Notes under the pieces: generated by a model
What the model saw: only the letters and a program-made list of their open reading frames with translations
Told to the model about the DNA's origin: nothing
The model's database searches: none
Translations under genes and position numbers: made by a program
In this document: piece by piece, positions 7,294 through 16,002 of the stretch
How positions within the stretch are numbered: position 1 is the first letter of the stretch
How the letters are laid out: every line of letters starts with the position of its first letter
DNA from: Corallococcus soli
GTDB taxonomy: Bacteria > Myxococcota > Myxococcia > Myxococcales > Myxococcaceae
Assembly: GCF_014930455.1 (NCBI RefSeq)
Contig: NZ_JAAIYO010000002.1
Location: 310,001 to 374,000, forward strand
DNA length: 64,000 nucleotides
Reading direction: 5' to 3'

Positions 7294-8331
7294 ATGAGGG
7301 CCTTCGTAAAGGCGCTGGCTCAGACGTTGCGCTCGGTCTTGCGGAGCCGTTCGGAACTGGCTCTGGAGAATTTAGCTCTTTGTCAGCAACTCGCGGTCTT
7401 TCGCGAGAATCGCCCATCACCGAGGCTTGCACGGGGAGATCGCCTCTTCTGGGTATTTCTCCAGCGCTTCTGGCAGGGATGGCGGCGTCCACTGTACCTG
7501 GTGCAGCCGGCGACGGTGGTGAAGTGGCATCGGATGGGCTTTCGGCTCTTCTGGCGCTGGAAGTCCCGAAGTCGGGTGGGACGTCCTCGGGCAACCCTGG
7601 AGCTGAGGACGTTGACTTGGCGCATGGCCGAAGCCAACCCAACATGGGGCGCCCCGCGCATTCACGGGGAGTTGCTGAAGTTGGGGATGGAGGTAGGCCA
7701 GACAACGGTCGCTCGTTACATGCCCAGACCGAGAAGGGGAGCGCCGAAACCATCACCAACATGGCGGAACTTCTTGCGCTTGCATCTGACGGAGTCCGCA
7801 GGGATGGACTTCTTTGCCATTCCGACTGCGACGTTTGGAGTGCTGTTGGGATTTGTGGTTGTTAGTCACCGAGACAGGTGAATTCGCCACCTCAATGTGA
7901 CAGCGCACCCGACGGAGGAATGGACGAAGCAGCAGTTGCGAGAGGCCTTTCCCTGGACCAGTGCTCCGAGATACTTGCACCGAGATCGGGACAATCTCTA
8001 CTCCGAGGGCGTTCGCGCCACGCTTACCCATTTGGGGATTCGCGAGGTGCCGAGTGCAGCACGGTGTCCGTGGCAGAATCCCTATGCGGAGAGAGTCATC
8101 GGCTCGATACGTAGGGAGCTGCTGGACCATGTCGTCGTCCTGAACGAAACTCACGCTCGGCGCCTGCTGCGCGAGTACCAGCGCTACTACAACGCGAGCC
8201 GGACGCACCTGTCGCTCGGGAAAGATGCGCCCGAGACGCGTGAGGTGCAGGGCCCGGAGCGTGGAGCCAAGGTGATAGAGCTACGGGAAGTCTTCGGGCT
8301 CCACCACCGGTACGAGCGCCGCGCTGCGTAG
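7294..8331 (+). pseudogene. Integrase-core (rve, IS481/IS3-like) transposase with in-frame stop
   Basis: One frame runs from ATG 7294 (MRAFVKALAQTLRSVLRSRS) to 8331, broken only by TGA at 7879-7881. Before the stop it has the helical DNA-binding part (VGRPRATLELRTLTWRMAEA, NPTWGAPRIHGELLKLGMEV) and the first catalytic Asp (GMDFFAIPTATFGVLLGF). After the stop it continues with RHLNVTAHPTEEW, LHRDRDNLYSEGVRATLTHL and the NPYAERVIGSIRREL block, giving the second Asp and the Glu of the DDE triad. The expected residue at the TGA is probably arginine (CGA). The total of ~345 codons is normal for the family. A single nonsense change has killed an otherwise full-length gene, so the inactivation is recent or the codon is a sequencing error. 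Confidence 0.85.
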
Positions 8332-8743
8332 CGTCTCGGTCCTTCCAACAACACCCTCGCAGATCGCGCGTGCTGCACCAGCCTACCTGCGTTCGCAGGA
8401 CGGGAGGGGAGTGTCCACACGCGGGCAGAGAGGTGTTGAGGCGTCTGAGTCGGGCGTAATTCCGACCTCTATCAAATGGAAGAGAGGACCCAGCGGCTCG
8501 TCATGCGCATCGCTCACGTCATGACGCGCGTTTTGACGCAGCTTTAACGCACTCATGACGCAGCGACCGAATTTTGGATAGGCACAGGTCCAGAGGGCCC
8601 AATCGGCGGTGGAGGAGAGGGGGCATCTCGCTCTGCGGGATAGAGCGCCGAGAGCGCTCTCTTCGTCACCGCGAGCCAGAATCCCTTGGGATTCAACGGC
8701 TTAAGCACGAAGGCCCCGCGATGTTCATCGCGAAGCCTGTGAA
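8332..8743. other. Intergenic between transposase remnant and tRNA-Asn
   Basis: No supported gene. The region contains helically phased T(G/A)ACGC repeats (8516-8562) and GC-rich inverted repeats near 8590-8680. It probably holds the right end of the transposase element and the old boundary with core chromosome. Confidence 0.4.
8516..8562 (+). repeat. Phased TGACGC/TAACGC direct repeats
   Basis: T(G/A)ACGC hexamers start at 8522, 8534, 8545 and 8556, that is every 11-12 bp, so all would face the same side of the helix. The first overlaps a perfect palindrome CGTCATGACG (8517-8526). Such arrays are typical of protein-binding sites or mobile-element ends. No gene starts immediately downstream on either strand, so the function is unknown. 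Confidence 0.6.
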
Positions 8744-8776
8744 AAACAAAAGGGCCCTACCGGTTGGTAGGGCCCT
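8744..8776 (-). terminator. Rho-independent terminator of tRNA-Asn
   Basis: On the minus strand an 11-bp perfect stem (AGGGCCCTACC with its complement, 4-base loop) is followed by a T-rich tail (TTTTGTTTTT). It lies nine bases after the tRNA-Asn 3' end. Confidence 0.85.
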
Positions 8777-8784
8777 TCGTTCAG

Positions 8785-8857
8785 CTCCCCGACGTGGACT
8801 CGAACCACGGACATGGTGATTAACAGTCACCCGCTCTACCAGCTGAGCTATCGGGGA
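8785..8857 (-). tRNA. tRNA-Asn (anticodon GTT)
   Basis: This 73-nt cloverleaf has a 7-bp acceptor stem (TCCCCGA/TCGGGGA), D-arm GCTCAGCTGGTAGAGC, anticodon loop CTGTTAA with GTT, and T-arm with GGTTCGAGTCC. CCA is not encoded. It marks the boundary between the mobile-element patch on the left and the core chromosome on the right; tRNA genes are frequent integration sites, but I found no duplicated 3' end to prove that. Confidence 0.95.
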
Positions 8858-8920
8858 ATATGTCCCGTCGCGGCGGTGCGCTGCCGTGACGGACGCGATT
8901 TCTAGAGAACCGAGCCTGCC

Positions 8921-10195
8921 GTGTCAACTGTCCCGTTCAATCCGCTCTTCCGACTCTCCTCGCAGCCCTGGTCCGCCCTCGACGGGCTGGGCCCGATCGC
9001 CTCCGAGGCGCTTGCCCGGATCCTCTCGGGGGATCCCGCCGAGCGCGTCCTCGACCGGACCCTGCGCGCCCACCGGGAGCTGTCCCGCGATGGACGTCAG
9101 GCTCTGAAGGAGGCCGTCTTCAACGTGGGCCTCTGGCGCCGCCGCCTCGCGTTCCTCCTGGGGACGGGGGATGCGTCGCCTCCTGCGCTCCTGTTCGCGC
9201 TCCTCCACGGCCTGGGAGGTGTTCCTGCCCCGGAGGCCGCGTCCTGGGCAGGCCTGGAGGCCCCGGTGCCGCTTCGCACCGGGGAACCCCCATCGCTGGC
9301 GCTCCGGGCCTCTCTGCCGGACTGGCTCGCGGACCACCTCACCCAGGAGCTGGGTCCCGAGGCCGAGGACTTCTGCGCCCACCTCAACGTCCCGGGCCCC
9401 ATCACCCTCCGGGTGAATCCCGCCCGTATCTCCCGTGAAGCCCTGGCCGCGCGCCTTGCCTCGGAAGGGGTCTCCACCCGTCCCGGCTCCTGGAGCCCCC
9501 TGGCGCTCCAGGTGGAGGGCCCCCGGCCGAACCTCTACGGACTGGCCTCCCTGCGCGAGGGCCTGTTCGAGGTCCAGGACGAGGGCAGCCAGCTCCTGGG
9601 GCTCCTCGTGGAGGCCCGTCCCGGGGAGACGGTGCTGGACCTGTGCGCGGGGGCAGGGGGGAAGACCCTCCAATTGGGGGCGGCGATGGCGGATTCGGGC
9701 CGCCTGCTGGCCTATGACCCGGATCCGGAGCGGTTGGACCGACTCCAGCAACGTGCCTCCCGCGCCGGACTCACCCGCGTCCACGTGCTCCGGACGCCTC
9801 CCGCGCCTGGCCTGGGGGCGGACCGCGTCCTCGCGGACGTGCCCTGTTCCGAGCTGGGATCGCTCCGACGGGGCCCGGACCTGCGCTTCCGGCTCGCCCC
9901 GGACGTGCTCTCCCGGTTCATCCCCACCCAGCGCGACATCCTGGCCCGGGCCGCGGACGCCGTGCGCCCCGGCGGCCGGGTCGTCTACGCGACCTGCACC
10001 GTCAACCGCGCGGAGAACCAGGACGTCGTCGCGGACTTCCTCCGCTCCCGCCCGGACTTCCGCCTCGCCCCTCCCGGCGCCGGGTGGCTTCCAGACGCGT
10101 GCGTCCAGGACGGTTTCCTCTTCGTCACGCCACACCGGCACGGCACGGATGGCTTCTTCGCCGCCGTGCTCGAACGCGCGAATGCCGCAGGGTAG
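8921..10195 (+). CDS. RsmB/NOP2-family RNA (cytosine-5) methyltransferase
   Basis: This 424-aa SAM-dependent methyltransferase probably makes 5-methylcytosine in ribosomal RNA. The N-terminal ~150 residues resemble the NusB-like/RNA-binding part of RsmB. A PUA-like linker follows (FCAHLNVPGPITLRVNPARI). The Rossmann core has the SAM loop LDLCAGAGGKTLQLGA, the VPCSELGSLRRGPDLRFR motif IV with its Pro-Cys, and the catalytic-cysteine motif YATCTVNRAENQ at ~residue 358. Both cysteines of the NOP/Sun family are present. The start is GTG. It stands alone, with a 132-bp gap to the next gene. It could be RsmB itself or a paralogue. Confidence 0.88.
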   Translation: MSTVPFNPLFRLSSQPWSALDGLGPIASEALARILSGDPAERVLDRTLRAHRELSRDGRQALKEAVFNVGLWRRRLAFLLGTGDASPPALLFALLHGLGGVPAPEAASWAGLEAPVPLRTGEPPSLALRASLPDWLADHLTQELGPEAEDFCAHLNVPGPITLRVNPARISREALAARLASEGVSTRPGSWSPLALQVEGPRPNLYGLASLREGLFEVQDEGSQLLGLLVEARPGETVLDLCAGAGGKTLQLGAAMADSGRLLAYDPDPERLDRLQQRASRAGLTRVHVLRTPPAPGLGADRVLADVPCSELGSLRRGPDLRFRLAPDVLSRFIPTQRDILARAADAVRPGGRVVYATCTVNRAENQDVVADFLRSRPDFRLAPPGAGWLPDACVQDGFLFVTPHRHGTDGFFAAVLERANAAG

Positions 10196-10327
10196 GGCGC
10201 CCGCTTCCGGATTTCTGGGGAGCAGCCGACCGAGCGCTCCACGGGGCCTCGTTCCGCCTGGCAGCGGTACTCAACGCTTCGGGCCGGGCCCTCCCTGAAT
10301 CACCGTGTCGCCTGCGCCCCCGGTGCT

Positions 10328-11242
10328 ATGAAGCGCAGCGTGCGTTGGCTCAAGCCTCTCCCACTCCGCCCCCGCGACACGGTTCATGTCGTCGCTCCCG
10401 CTGGCCCCTTCGAGCAGGCTCCCTTCGAGGCCGGCCTCCGGATCCTCTCCGAGCGCTACTCGCCGGTGCTCCGGCCCGACCTGGGCGCCTCGCACCGCTA
10501 CCTTGCCGGTGACGACGCCCGCCGCCAGGAGGAGCTGTCCCACGCGTTCCTCGACCGCGCCTCCCGCGCCATCTTCTGCGCCCGGGGTGGCTACGGCAGC
10601 TCGCGGCTGCTCCCCGAACTGCCGCTCGACAAGGCCGGGTCCGTCGCCTTCACCGGCTTCTCCGACCTGACGTCCATCCACTGCGCGCTCCAGGCGCTGG
10701 GCCGCGTCTCCTTCCACGCGCCCGTCCTCACCCAGCTCGGGCGGCAGTCGTCCCAGGTCCACGACTACCTCTTCCGCCTCCTCGAATCCTCGGAGGCTCC
10801 GCCGCCCCTCCACGGCAATGCCACCTACGTCCCCGGCACCGCCGAGGGCGTCCTCGTAGGCGGCAACCTGTCCGTCTTTTCCCGGCTGCTGGGCACGCCC
10901 TACATGCCGCCGCTCGACGGCGCCGTGCTCCTGCTGGAGGACGTCACCGAGCGCCCCTACCGCATCGACCGCATGTGGACCCACCTGCGCCTCGCCGGCG
11001 TCTTCGCCCGCGTGCGCGGCATCGTCCTGGGCGACTTCACCGCCTGCGAGGAGAAGGACGGCGGGTACTCCAGCGCGGACGTGCTGCGCGAGCTGGCCCG
11101 GGACGCGAAGCTGCCCTGCGCCGCGGGCTTCCCCATCGGCCACGGGGCCATCAACTACCCCGTGGCGCTCGGCACGCGCGTGCGCCTGGACGCCGACGCC
11201 GCCCGCCTCACCTTCCTCGAAGGCGCGGTGAGCCCCGGATGA
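10328..11242 (+). CDS. LD-carboxypeptidase, peptidase family S66
   Basis: This 304-aa enzyme removes the terminal D-Ala from murein tetrapeptides (LdcA) or acts on related peptides (MccF group). The family fold is clear from VHVVAPAGPF, AIFCARGGYGSSRLL, the nucleophile elbow GFSDLTSIHCA, GVLVGGNLSVFSRLLGTP, the catalytic Glu region LLLEDVTERPYRIDRM and the catalytic His in FPIGHGAINYPVALG. The Ser-Glu-His triad is complete. Its stop codon overlaps the start of the next gene (ATGA), so translation is coupled. With the downstream beta-lactamase-fold gene and Mpl it makes a murein-peptide recycling operon. It lacks a signal peptide, as expected for the cytoplasmic recycling enzyme. Confidence 0.9.
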   Translation: MKRSVRWLKPLPLRPRDTVHVVAPAGPFEQAPFEAGLRILSERYSPVLRPDLGASHRYLAGDDARRQEELSHAFLDRASRAIFCARGGYGSSRLLPELPLDKAGSVAFTGFSDLTSIHCALQALGRVSFHAPVLTQLGRQSSQVHDYLFRLLESSEAPPPLHGNATYVPGTAEGVLVGGNLSVFSRLLGTPYMPPLDGAVLLLEDVTERPYRIDRMWTHLRLAGVFARVRGIVLGDFTACEEKDGGYSSADVLRELARDAKLPCAAGFPIGHGAINYPVALGTRVRLDADAARLTFLEGAVSPG

Positions 11243-12402
11243 ACCCGCACCCCGTCGCCAACCTCCAGGCCGTGCTGGATGACGGCGTGGAGCTGGGCAT
11301 CTTCCCCGCCGCCCAGGCGGTGGTGCTCCACAAGGGGATGCAGGTCTTCGGCGGCGTCGCGGGCAATGCGACCGGCGACACGCGCTTCGACCTGGCGTCC
11401 CTCACCAAGGTCCTCTCCACCACGGCGCTCTTCCTGCGCCTGTGGACCGAAGGCAAGGTGGGCCCCAACACGCTCGTGTCCCGCTACCACCCCGGCTCCC
11501 CGGCCGGCGACGCGGGCGTCACCGTCGCGGACCTGCTCTACCACCGCTCCGGCCTGCCCCCCTTCGTCCCGTTCTTCGCGGACGCCCTCATGGCCCGGCC
11601 GGAGCTGCTCGATGCCGGCTGCTCCGCGAACGTGCGCACCCAGGCCCGCGAGGACGTGCTGCGCGCCGCCGCCGCCACGCCGCTGGAGGCCCCCGTGCGC
11701 ACGCGCACCGCGTACAGCGACGTGGGCTTCATCCTCCTGGGCGACATCCTCTCCCGCGCCGCGGACGCCCCGCTGGACACGCTGTTCTCCCGCCACGTCG
11801 CGGAGCCCCTGGGCCTCAACGCCCGCTTCCACCGCCTCACCGACTTTCCCGTGGACGGCACCACCGCGCACACCGGCGCGATGCGCCCCCGCGAGCCCGC
11901 GCCCGGCCAGGAGTCGCTGTGGAAGGACGTGCCCTCGCGGCCTTCACGCCCCGGTGAGGTGGACGACGACAACGCCTGGGTGCTGGACGGCGTCGCGGGC
12001 CACGCGGGCCTCTTCGGCACCGCCGTGGACGTGGCGCGCTTCGGCCAGGCCGTGCTGGAGGGCTGCGCGGGCACCCATGCCGCACTGGCACCCGCGCCCC
12101 TGTGGCACCGCCTGCTCGCCACGGATCCGCTCCTGGAGGGCAGCACCCGCTCCATGGGCTTCGACTCGCCTTCGCGCGGCCACTCCAGCGCGGGCCGCTT
12201 CATTGGCGACACGCCCCCGGGCGCCGTGGGCCACCTGGGCTTCACCGGCACCAGCCTCTGGGTGGACCTGCGACGCTCGCTCGTGGTCGCCCTCATCACC
12301 AACCGCGTGGCCCAGGGTCGCCAGGACCTGCGCATCCGCGACTTCCGCCCCGCCTTCCACGAACTGGTCGTGGAGGCGCTCGACCTCACCGCACTCCCTT
12401 AA
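11239..12402 (+). CDS. Serine beta-lactamase-fold hydrolase (class C/AmpC-like penicillin-binding family)
   Basis: This 387-aa protein belongs to the beta-lactamase/DD-peptidase-like serine hydrolases. The SxxK motif is SLTK at ~residues 53-56 (RFDLASLTKVLSTTALFLRL). The YxN position is YSD (TRTAYSDVGFILLGDILSRA), and the third motif is HLGFTGTS near the C-terminus. No export signal is visible, so it likely acts in the cytoplasm or is exported another way. Placed between an LD-carboxypeptidase and Mpl, it may trim or hydrolyse murein fragments (EstB or N-acetylmuramic-peptide type activity). This role is inferred from context; esterase function is also possible. The ATG overlaps the previous stop. 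Confidence 0.85.
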   Translation: MNPHPVANLQAVLDDGVELGIFPAAQAVVLHKGMQVFGGVAGNATGDTRFDLASLTKVLSTTALFLRLWTEGKVGPNTLVSRYHPGSPAGDAGVTVADLLYHRSGLPPFVPFFADALMARPELLDAGCSANVRTQAREDVLRAAAATPLEAPVRTRTAYSDVGFILLGDILSRAADAPLDTLFSRHVAEPLGLNARFHRLTDFPVDGTTAHTGAMRPREPAPGQESLWKDVPSRPSRPGEVDDDNAWVLDGVAGHAGLFGTAVDVARFGQAVLEGCAGTHAALAPAPLWHRLLATDPLLEGSTRSMGFDSPSRGHSSAGRFIGDTPPGAVGHLGFTGTSLWVDLRRSLVVALITNRVAQGRQDLRIRDFRPAFHELVVEALDLTALP

Positions 12403-12410
12403 GGGACAGC

Positions 12411-13883
12411 ATGGCTGACGACAACGGCAACGTCCTCGACACCCTCGACCCGAAGTCCGTGCGCCGCATCCACCTGGTGGGCGTGGCCGGCACCGGCATG
12501 GGCTCCTTCGCCGGCATGCTCAAGGCCGCCGGCTACGACGTCACCGGCAGCGACGAGAACGTCTACCCGCCCATGAGCGACATGCTCCAGGCGTGGGGCA
12601 TCCCCGTGCGCACCCCGTACGCGCCCGCCAACCTGGACGCGGCGAACCCGGACCTGGTCATCATCGGCAACGTCATCCGCCGCGTGAACCCGGAAGCCAC
12701 CGCCGTGCGCGAGCGCGGCCTCAAGCAGATGAGCTTCCCCGCCGCCCTGGGCACGCTCTTCCTGGACCGCTCGCACTCCGTCGTCGTCGCCGGCACCCAC
12801 GGCAAGACGACGACGTCCTCGCTCATGGCCCACGTGCTGGTGGCCGCCGGCAAGGACCCGTCCTTCCTCGTGGGCGGCGTCACCCAGAACTACGCGGGCA
12901 ACTACCGCGTCGGAAAGGGCCCGCACTTCGTCGTCGAAGGCGACGAGTACGACACCGCCTACTGGGACAAGGGCTCCAAGTTCCTCCACTACCGCCCGCG
13001 CACCGCCATCGTCACCAGCGTGGAGTTCGACCACGCGGACATCTTCCGCGACCTGCCCCACTACGAGGCCACGTTCGAGAAGTTCGTGCGCCTGGTCCCG
13101 AAGGACGGCCAGCTCGTCGTCTGCGCCGCGTACCCCAACGCCGTGCGCATCGCGCGGGACGGCGGCACCGCCCCCGTCATCACCTACGTGGCGAAGGAGG
13201 GCGCGGACGCGGACTTCACGCCGAAGGGCGTCTCCTTCGGTCCGGACGGCGCCCGCTTCGACGTGGTGGAGCGCGGCCAGGTGCTGGGCACCGTGACGCT
13301 GCCGATGTCCGGCGCGCACAACGTGGAGAACGCGCTGGCCGTCATCGCCGCCGCGCGCGGCCTGGGCCTCACCTTCGCTGAAATCCAGCAGGGCCTGTCC
13401 ACCTTCCAGGGCGTGAAGCGCCGGCAGGAGGTGCGCGGGGACGTGGGCGGCGTGCTGGTGGTGGACGACTTCGCGCACCACCCCACCGCGGTGCGGGAGA
13501 CCATCGCCGCCATCCACCACCGCTACCCGGACCGGCGCCTGTGGGCCATCTTCGAGCCGCGCTCCAACACCAGCCGCCGCAACATCCACCAGGAGGACTA
13601 CGCGCACGCCTTCCCCGGCGCCACGCGCGCCAGCCTCAAGGTGCCCGAGCGCCACGACAAGGTGCCCGAGGGCGAGGAACTCAACGTCCCGAAGCTCATC
13701 GAGGCGCTGAAGGCCCAGGGCATCGCCGCGGACGGAGCCACGGACGTGCCCACGCTGGTGGAGCGCGTGGCCTCCGAAGCGAAGCCCGGGGACGTGCTGC
13801 TCGTCATGAGCAACGGCGCCTTCGGTGGCTTCATCGACAAGCTGCTCGCCGCCCTGAAGGCCCGGGCCGGGAAGGGGACCTGA
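12411..13883 (+). CDS. mpl: UDP-N-acetylmuramate:L-Ala-gamma-D-Glu-meso-DAP ligase (Mpl)
   Basis: This 490-aa Mur ligase attaches recycled tripeptide to UDP-MurNAc. It starts with the Rossmann-like HLVGVAGTGMGSFAGMLKAA. The ATP-binding P-loop is VVVAGTHGKTTTSSLMAHVL, followed by the Mpl-type EGDEYDTAYWDKGSKFLHY, which distinguishes it from MurC. The C-terminal ligase domain has DDFAHHPTAVRETI and IFEPRSNTSRRNIHQEDY. The length fits Mpl (~450-490). The gene lies 8 bp after the beta-lactamase-fold gene; LdcA-type enzymes produce exactly the tripeptide substrate that Mpl uses. This makes the three-gene recycling unit convincing. Confidence 0.93.
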   Translation: MADDNGNVLDTLDPKSVRRIHLVGVAGTGMGSFAGMLKAAGYDVTGSDENVYPPMSDMLQAWGIPVRTPYAPANLDAANPDLVIIGNVIRRVNPEATAVRERGLKQMSFPAALGTLFLDRSHSVVVAGTHGKTTTSSLMAHVLVAAGKDPSFLVGGVTQNYAGNYRVGKGPHFVVEGDEYDTAYWDKGSKFLHYRPRTAIVTSVEFDHADIFRDLPHYEATFEKFVRLVPKDGQLVVCAAYPNAVRIARDGGTAPVITYVAKEGADADFTPKGVSFGPDGARFDVVERGQVLGTVTLPMSGAHNVENALAVIAAARGLGLTFAEIQQGLSTFQGVKRRQEVRGDVGGVLVVDDFAHHPTAVRETIAAIHHRYPDRRLWAIFEPRSNTSRRNIHQEDYAHAFPGATRASLKVPERHDKVPEGEELNVPKLIEALKAQGIAADGATDVPTLVERVASEAKPGDVLLVMSNGAFGGFIDKLLAALKARAGKGT

Positions 13884-13887
13884 GCCC

Positions 13888-14469
13888 ATGCGCCACCCGT
13901 TCATCGCCTCGCTGGGGCTGCTGACGCTCGTCGCCGGCTGCTCCGCCGCGCCCAGGCCGCTGCCGCCGCTCACCGACTCGCAGGGCGCGGGCGGTCCCCG
14001 CACCAGCGCCTCCGCCCTGGAGTCGGAGCGCGGTCCGAACACGCCGCTCGACTTCCAGGTGAAGCGCTACCCGGACAACAGCCCGTATGACTTGAAGAGC
14101 GACCGGGGTCAGGTCGTCCTCCTGGACGTGTGGGCCACGTGGTGCGAGCCCTGCAAGGACGCGCTGCCCATGTACGGCCAGCTCCAGCGCGAGTACGGCA
14201 AGCGGGGCTTCAAGGCCTACGCCCTCAACGTGGACGAGGACGTGCGCGCCATTCCGCCCTTCCTGGAGGAGTCGAAGGTGGAGGTGCCCATCCTCCTGGA
14301 CGCCAATGCGCTGGTGTCCGAGCGCCTGCTGAAGGTCCGGCTGATGCCCACCACCTTCCTGATTGACCGGCGGGGCGTCGTGCGGCACGTGCACGAGGGC
14401 TTCGCGGAGGAGTTCCTCCAGATGTTCCAGACGGAAATCGAAGCGCTGCTCGCCGAGCCCGCGCCCTGA
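13888..14469 (+). CDS. TlpA-like thioredoxin-fold lipoprotein
   Basis: This 193-aa protein carries a lipoprotein signal (SLGLLTLVAGC, lipobox LVAGC at residues ~14-18). Its thioredoxin/AhpC-TSA domain contains the redox-active WCEPC (VVLLDVWATWCEPCKDALPM) and the cis-proline region RLMPTTFLIDRRG. This is the TlpA/ResA pattern for thiol-disulfide reduction in the periplasm. The lipobox predicts membrane anchoring. The gene is only 4 bp downstream of mpl, so it is probably cotranscribed. Substrates are unknown; cytochrome maturation is only one option. Confidence 0.88.
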   Translation: MRHPFIASLGLLTLVAGCSAAPRPLPPLTDSQGAGGPRTSASALESERGPNTPLDFQVKRYPDNSPYDLKSDRGQVVLLDVWATWCEPCKDALPMYGQLQREYGKRGFKAYALNVDEDVRAIPPFLEESKVEVPILLDANALVSERLLKVRLMPTTFLIDRRGVVRHVHEGFAEEFLQMFQTEIEALLAEPAP

Positions 14470-14515
14470 TGGCCCGCGCGGCCGCTTGAGCCTCACCTCG
14501 AAGGGGAATGCACCC

Positions 14516-15349
14516 ATGGCCCAGGACTCCGACACACCCGCCGCCCTGCGCCGCACCGCGGAGGAGGGCGCCCGGCTGGCCGGCCGCATCCTCCGGGAGC
14601 GCTTCCCCCTGCACCGCACCATCGAGTTCAAGGGCGGCATCGACCTGGTGACGGACGCGGACCGGGCCTCCGAGGCCGCGCTCCTGGACTTCCTCCGGGC
14701 GCGTCACCCGCACCACGCCATCCTCGCTGAGGAGAGCGGCGAGAGCGGCGCCTGGCAGGGGACGGACACCTTCCGCTGGCTGGTGGATCCGCTGGACGGC
14801 ACCACCAACTACGCCCACCAGGTGCCGCACTTCTGCGTCAGCGTGGCGGTGGAGGGGCCGGACGGGGTGGTGGCCGGCGCCGTCTATGATCCGATGCTGG
14901 ACGAGCTGTTCTCCGCCGCGAAGGGGGAGGGCGCCACCCTCAACGGCCACCCCCTGAAGGCCAGCCCCGCGGACCGCCTGGAGCGGGCGCTCCTGTGCAC
15001 GGGCTTCCCCTACGACGTGCGCGAGCGCCCGGACCTGCCCGTGGGCCTCTTCACCCAGCTCATCCTCCTGGCGCAGGGCATGCGCCGCACCGGCAGCGCC
15101 GCGCTGGACCTGGCGTACGTCGCGGCGGGCCGCTTCGACGGCTACTTCGAGTTCGGGTTGAAGCCCTGGGACATCGCCGCGGGCAGCCTGCTGGTGTCGG
15201 AGGCGGGCGGCGTCATCGTGCACATCGACGGGGGGCCCTTCGACGTGCTCAAGGGCGACGTGCTCGCGAGCGGCGCCGCGCTGCACCCGCTGCTCCAGGC
15301 GCAGGCGAAGCGCTTCCTGGCGGAGCTGGGCTGGAAGTCGCGCGACTAG
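14516..15349 (+). CDS. Inositol monophosphatase family protein
   Basis: This 277-aa Mg-dependent phosphatase shows every family signature: the metal-binding EESGESG, the core [20 protein letters not shown] and the C-terminal [20 protein letters not shown]. It may act on myo-inositol-1-phosphate or related phosphates (SuhB-like). The ATG at 14516 is preceded by AAGGGGAATG-type purine-rich sequence. Its stop codon shares the palindrome CTAG with the stop of the convergent OPX gene, so the two genes overlap by 4 bp tail to tail. Confidence 0.9.
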   Translation: MAQDSDTPAALRRTAEEGARLAGRILRERFPLHRTIEFKGGIDLVTDADRASEAALLDFLRARHPHHAILAEESGESGAWQGTDTFRWLVDPLDGTTNYAHQVPHFCVSVAVEGPDGVVAGAVYDPMLDELFSAAKGEGATLNGHPLKASPADRLERALLCTGFPYDVRERPDLPVGLFTQLILLAQGMRRTGSAALDLAYVAAGRFDGYFEFGLKPWDIAAGSLLVSEAGGVIVHIDGGPFDVLKGDVLASGAALHPLLQAQAKRFLAELGWKSRD

Positions 15350-16002
15350 AAGAAGCTCTCCGGCACGAAGACGATGTCGCCGGCCTGGAGCAGGAAGTTG
15401 CGCTCGCGGCCCACGCCGATGTCCTCCACGGGCACGCGAATCTTGCGCTCCTGCCCGTCCACCACGCGCGTGACGAGCGTGTTGTTCTTCGCCGCCAGCT
15501 TGGTGAAGCCGCCCGCCAGGGTGATGGCCTGGATGATGGACACCTCGCCGTCCACCGGGAACGTGCCGGGCTTCTGCACCTCCCCGAAGACGAAGATCTT
15601 CTGCGAGTTGTACTCCCGCACCAGCACCGACACCTGCGGCCGGCGCAGGTAGCGCGTCAGGCAGTCGCTCAGCACGTCCGCCGCGGAGCTGGCGGTGCGC
15701 CCCGACAGCGGCACCTTGCCGCACAGCGGATAGTCGATGGTGCCCTCCGGCGACACGCGCCAGGTGCCGGAGTGCTCAGGCTCCTGGAAGACGCGCACCT
15801 CCACCACGTCACCAGGGCCCAGGCTCCCGCCGGACGTCTTCGCGCGCTCCGTGGCCGAGGCCGGCGTGGGAGGCGGCGGGGGCGGGCGCGTCTGCGCGTG
15901 GCACGCCACCAGGAGGGCCAGCAGGCCCGGGACCAGGAGGCGTGAGGCGGCAGGGGCGACGCGCCTGCGCGCGGCCTCAGTACGTGGCGGACAGCCGCGC
16001 AT
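15346..16002 (-). CDS. wzaB: Short OPX (Wza-like) polysaccharide export lipoprotein, WzaB type
   Basis: This 218-aa outer-membrane polysaccharide export protein has a lipoprotein signal ending LLALLVACH. It then has the poly_export domain ([20 protein letters not shown] ... [17 protein letters not shown]) and one SLBB domain ([20 protein letters not shown] ... [11 protein letters not shown]). It ends soon after, at FVPESFF, so it lacks the C-terminal helix of E. coli Wza that forms the outer-membrane pore. Such short OPX proteins pair with a separate beta-barrel, and one is encoded directly upstream with a 26-bp overlap. Gene order relative to mglA matches my recollection of WzaB/WzpB in M. 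xanthus (biosurfactant polysaccharide export); the symbol rests on that. Confidence 0.8.
   Translation of the reverse strand: MRGCPPRTEAARRRVAPAASRLLVPGLLALLVACHAQTRPPPPPPTPASATERAKTSGGSLGPGDVVEVRVFQEPEHSGTWRVSPEGTIDYPLCGKVPLSGRTASSAADVLSDCLTRYLRRPQVSVLVREYNSQKIFVFGEVQKPGTFPVDGEVSIIQAITLAGGFTKLAAKNNTLVTRVVDGQERKIRVPVEDIGVGRERNFLLQAGDIVFVPESFF

Noticed and set aside
8785-8857. tRNA-Asn as the attachment site of an integrative element
   Set aside because: I found no second copy of the tRNA 3' end on the left side and no tyrosine integrase in the window.
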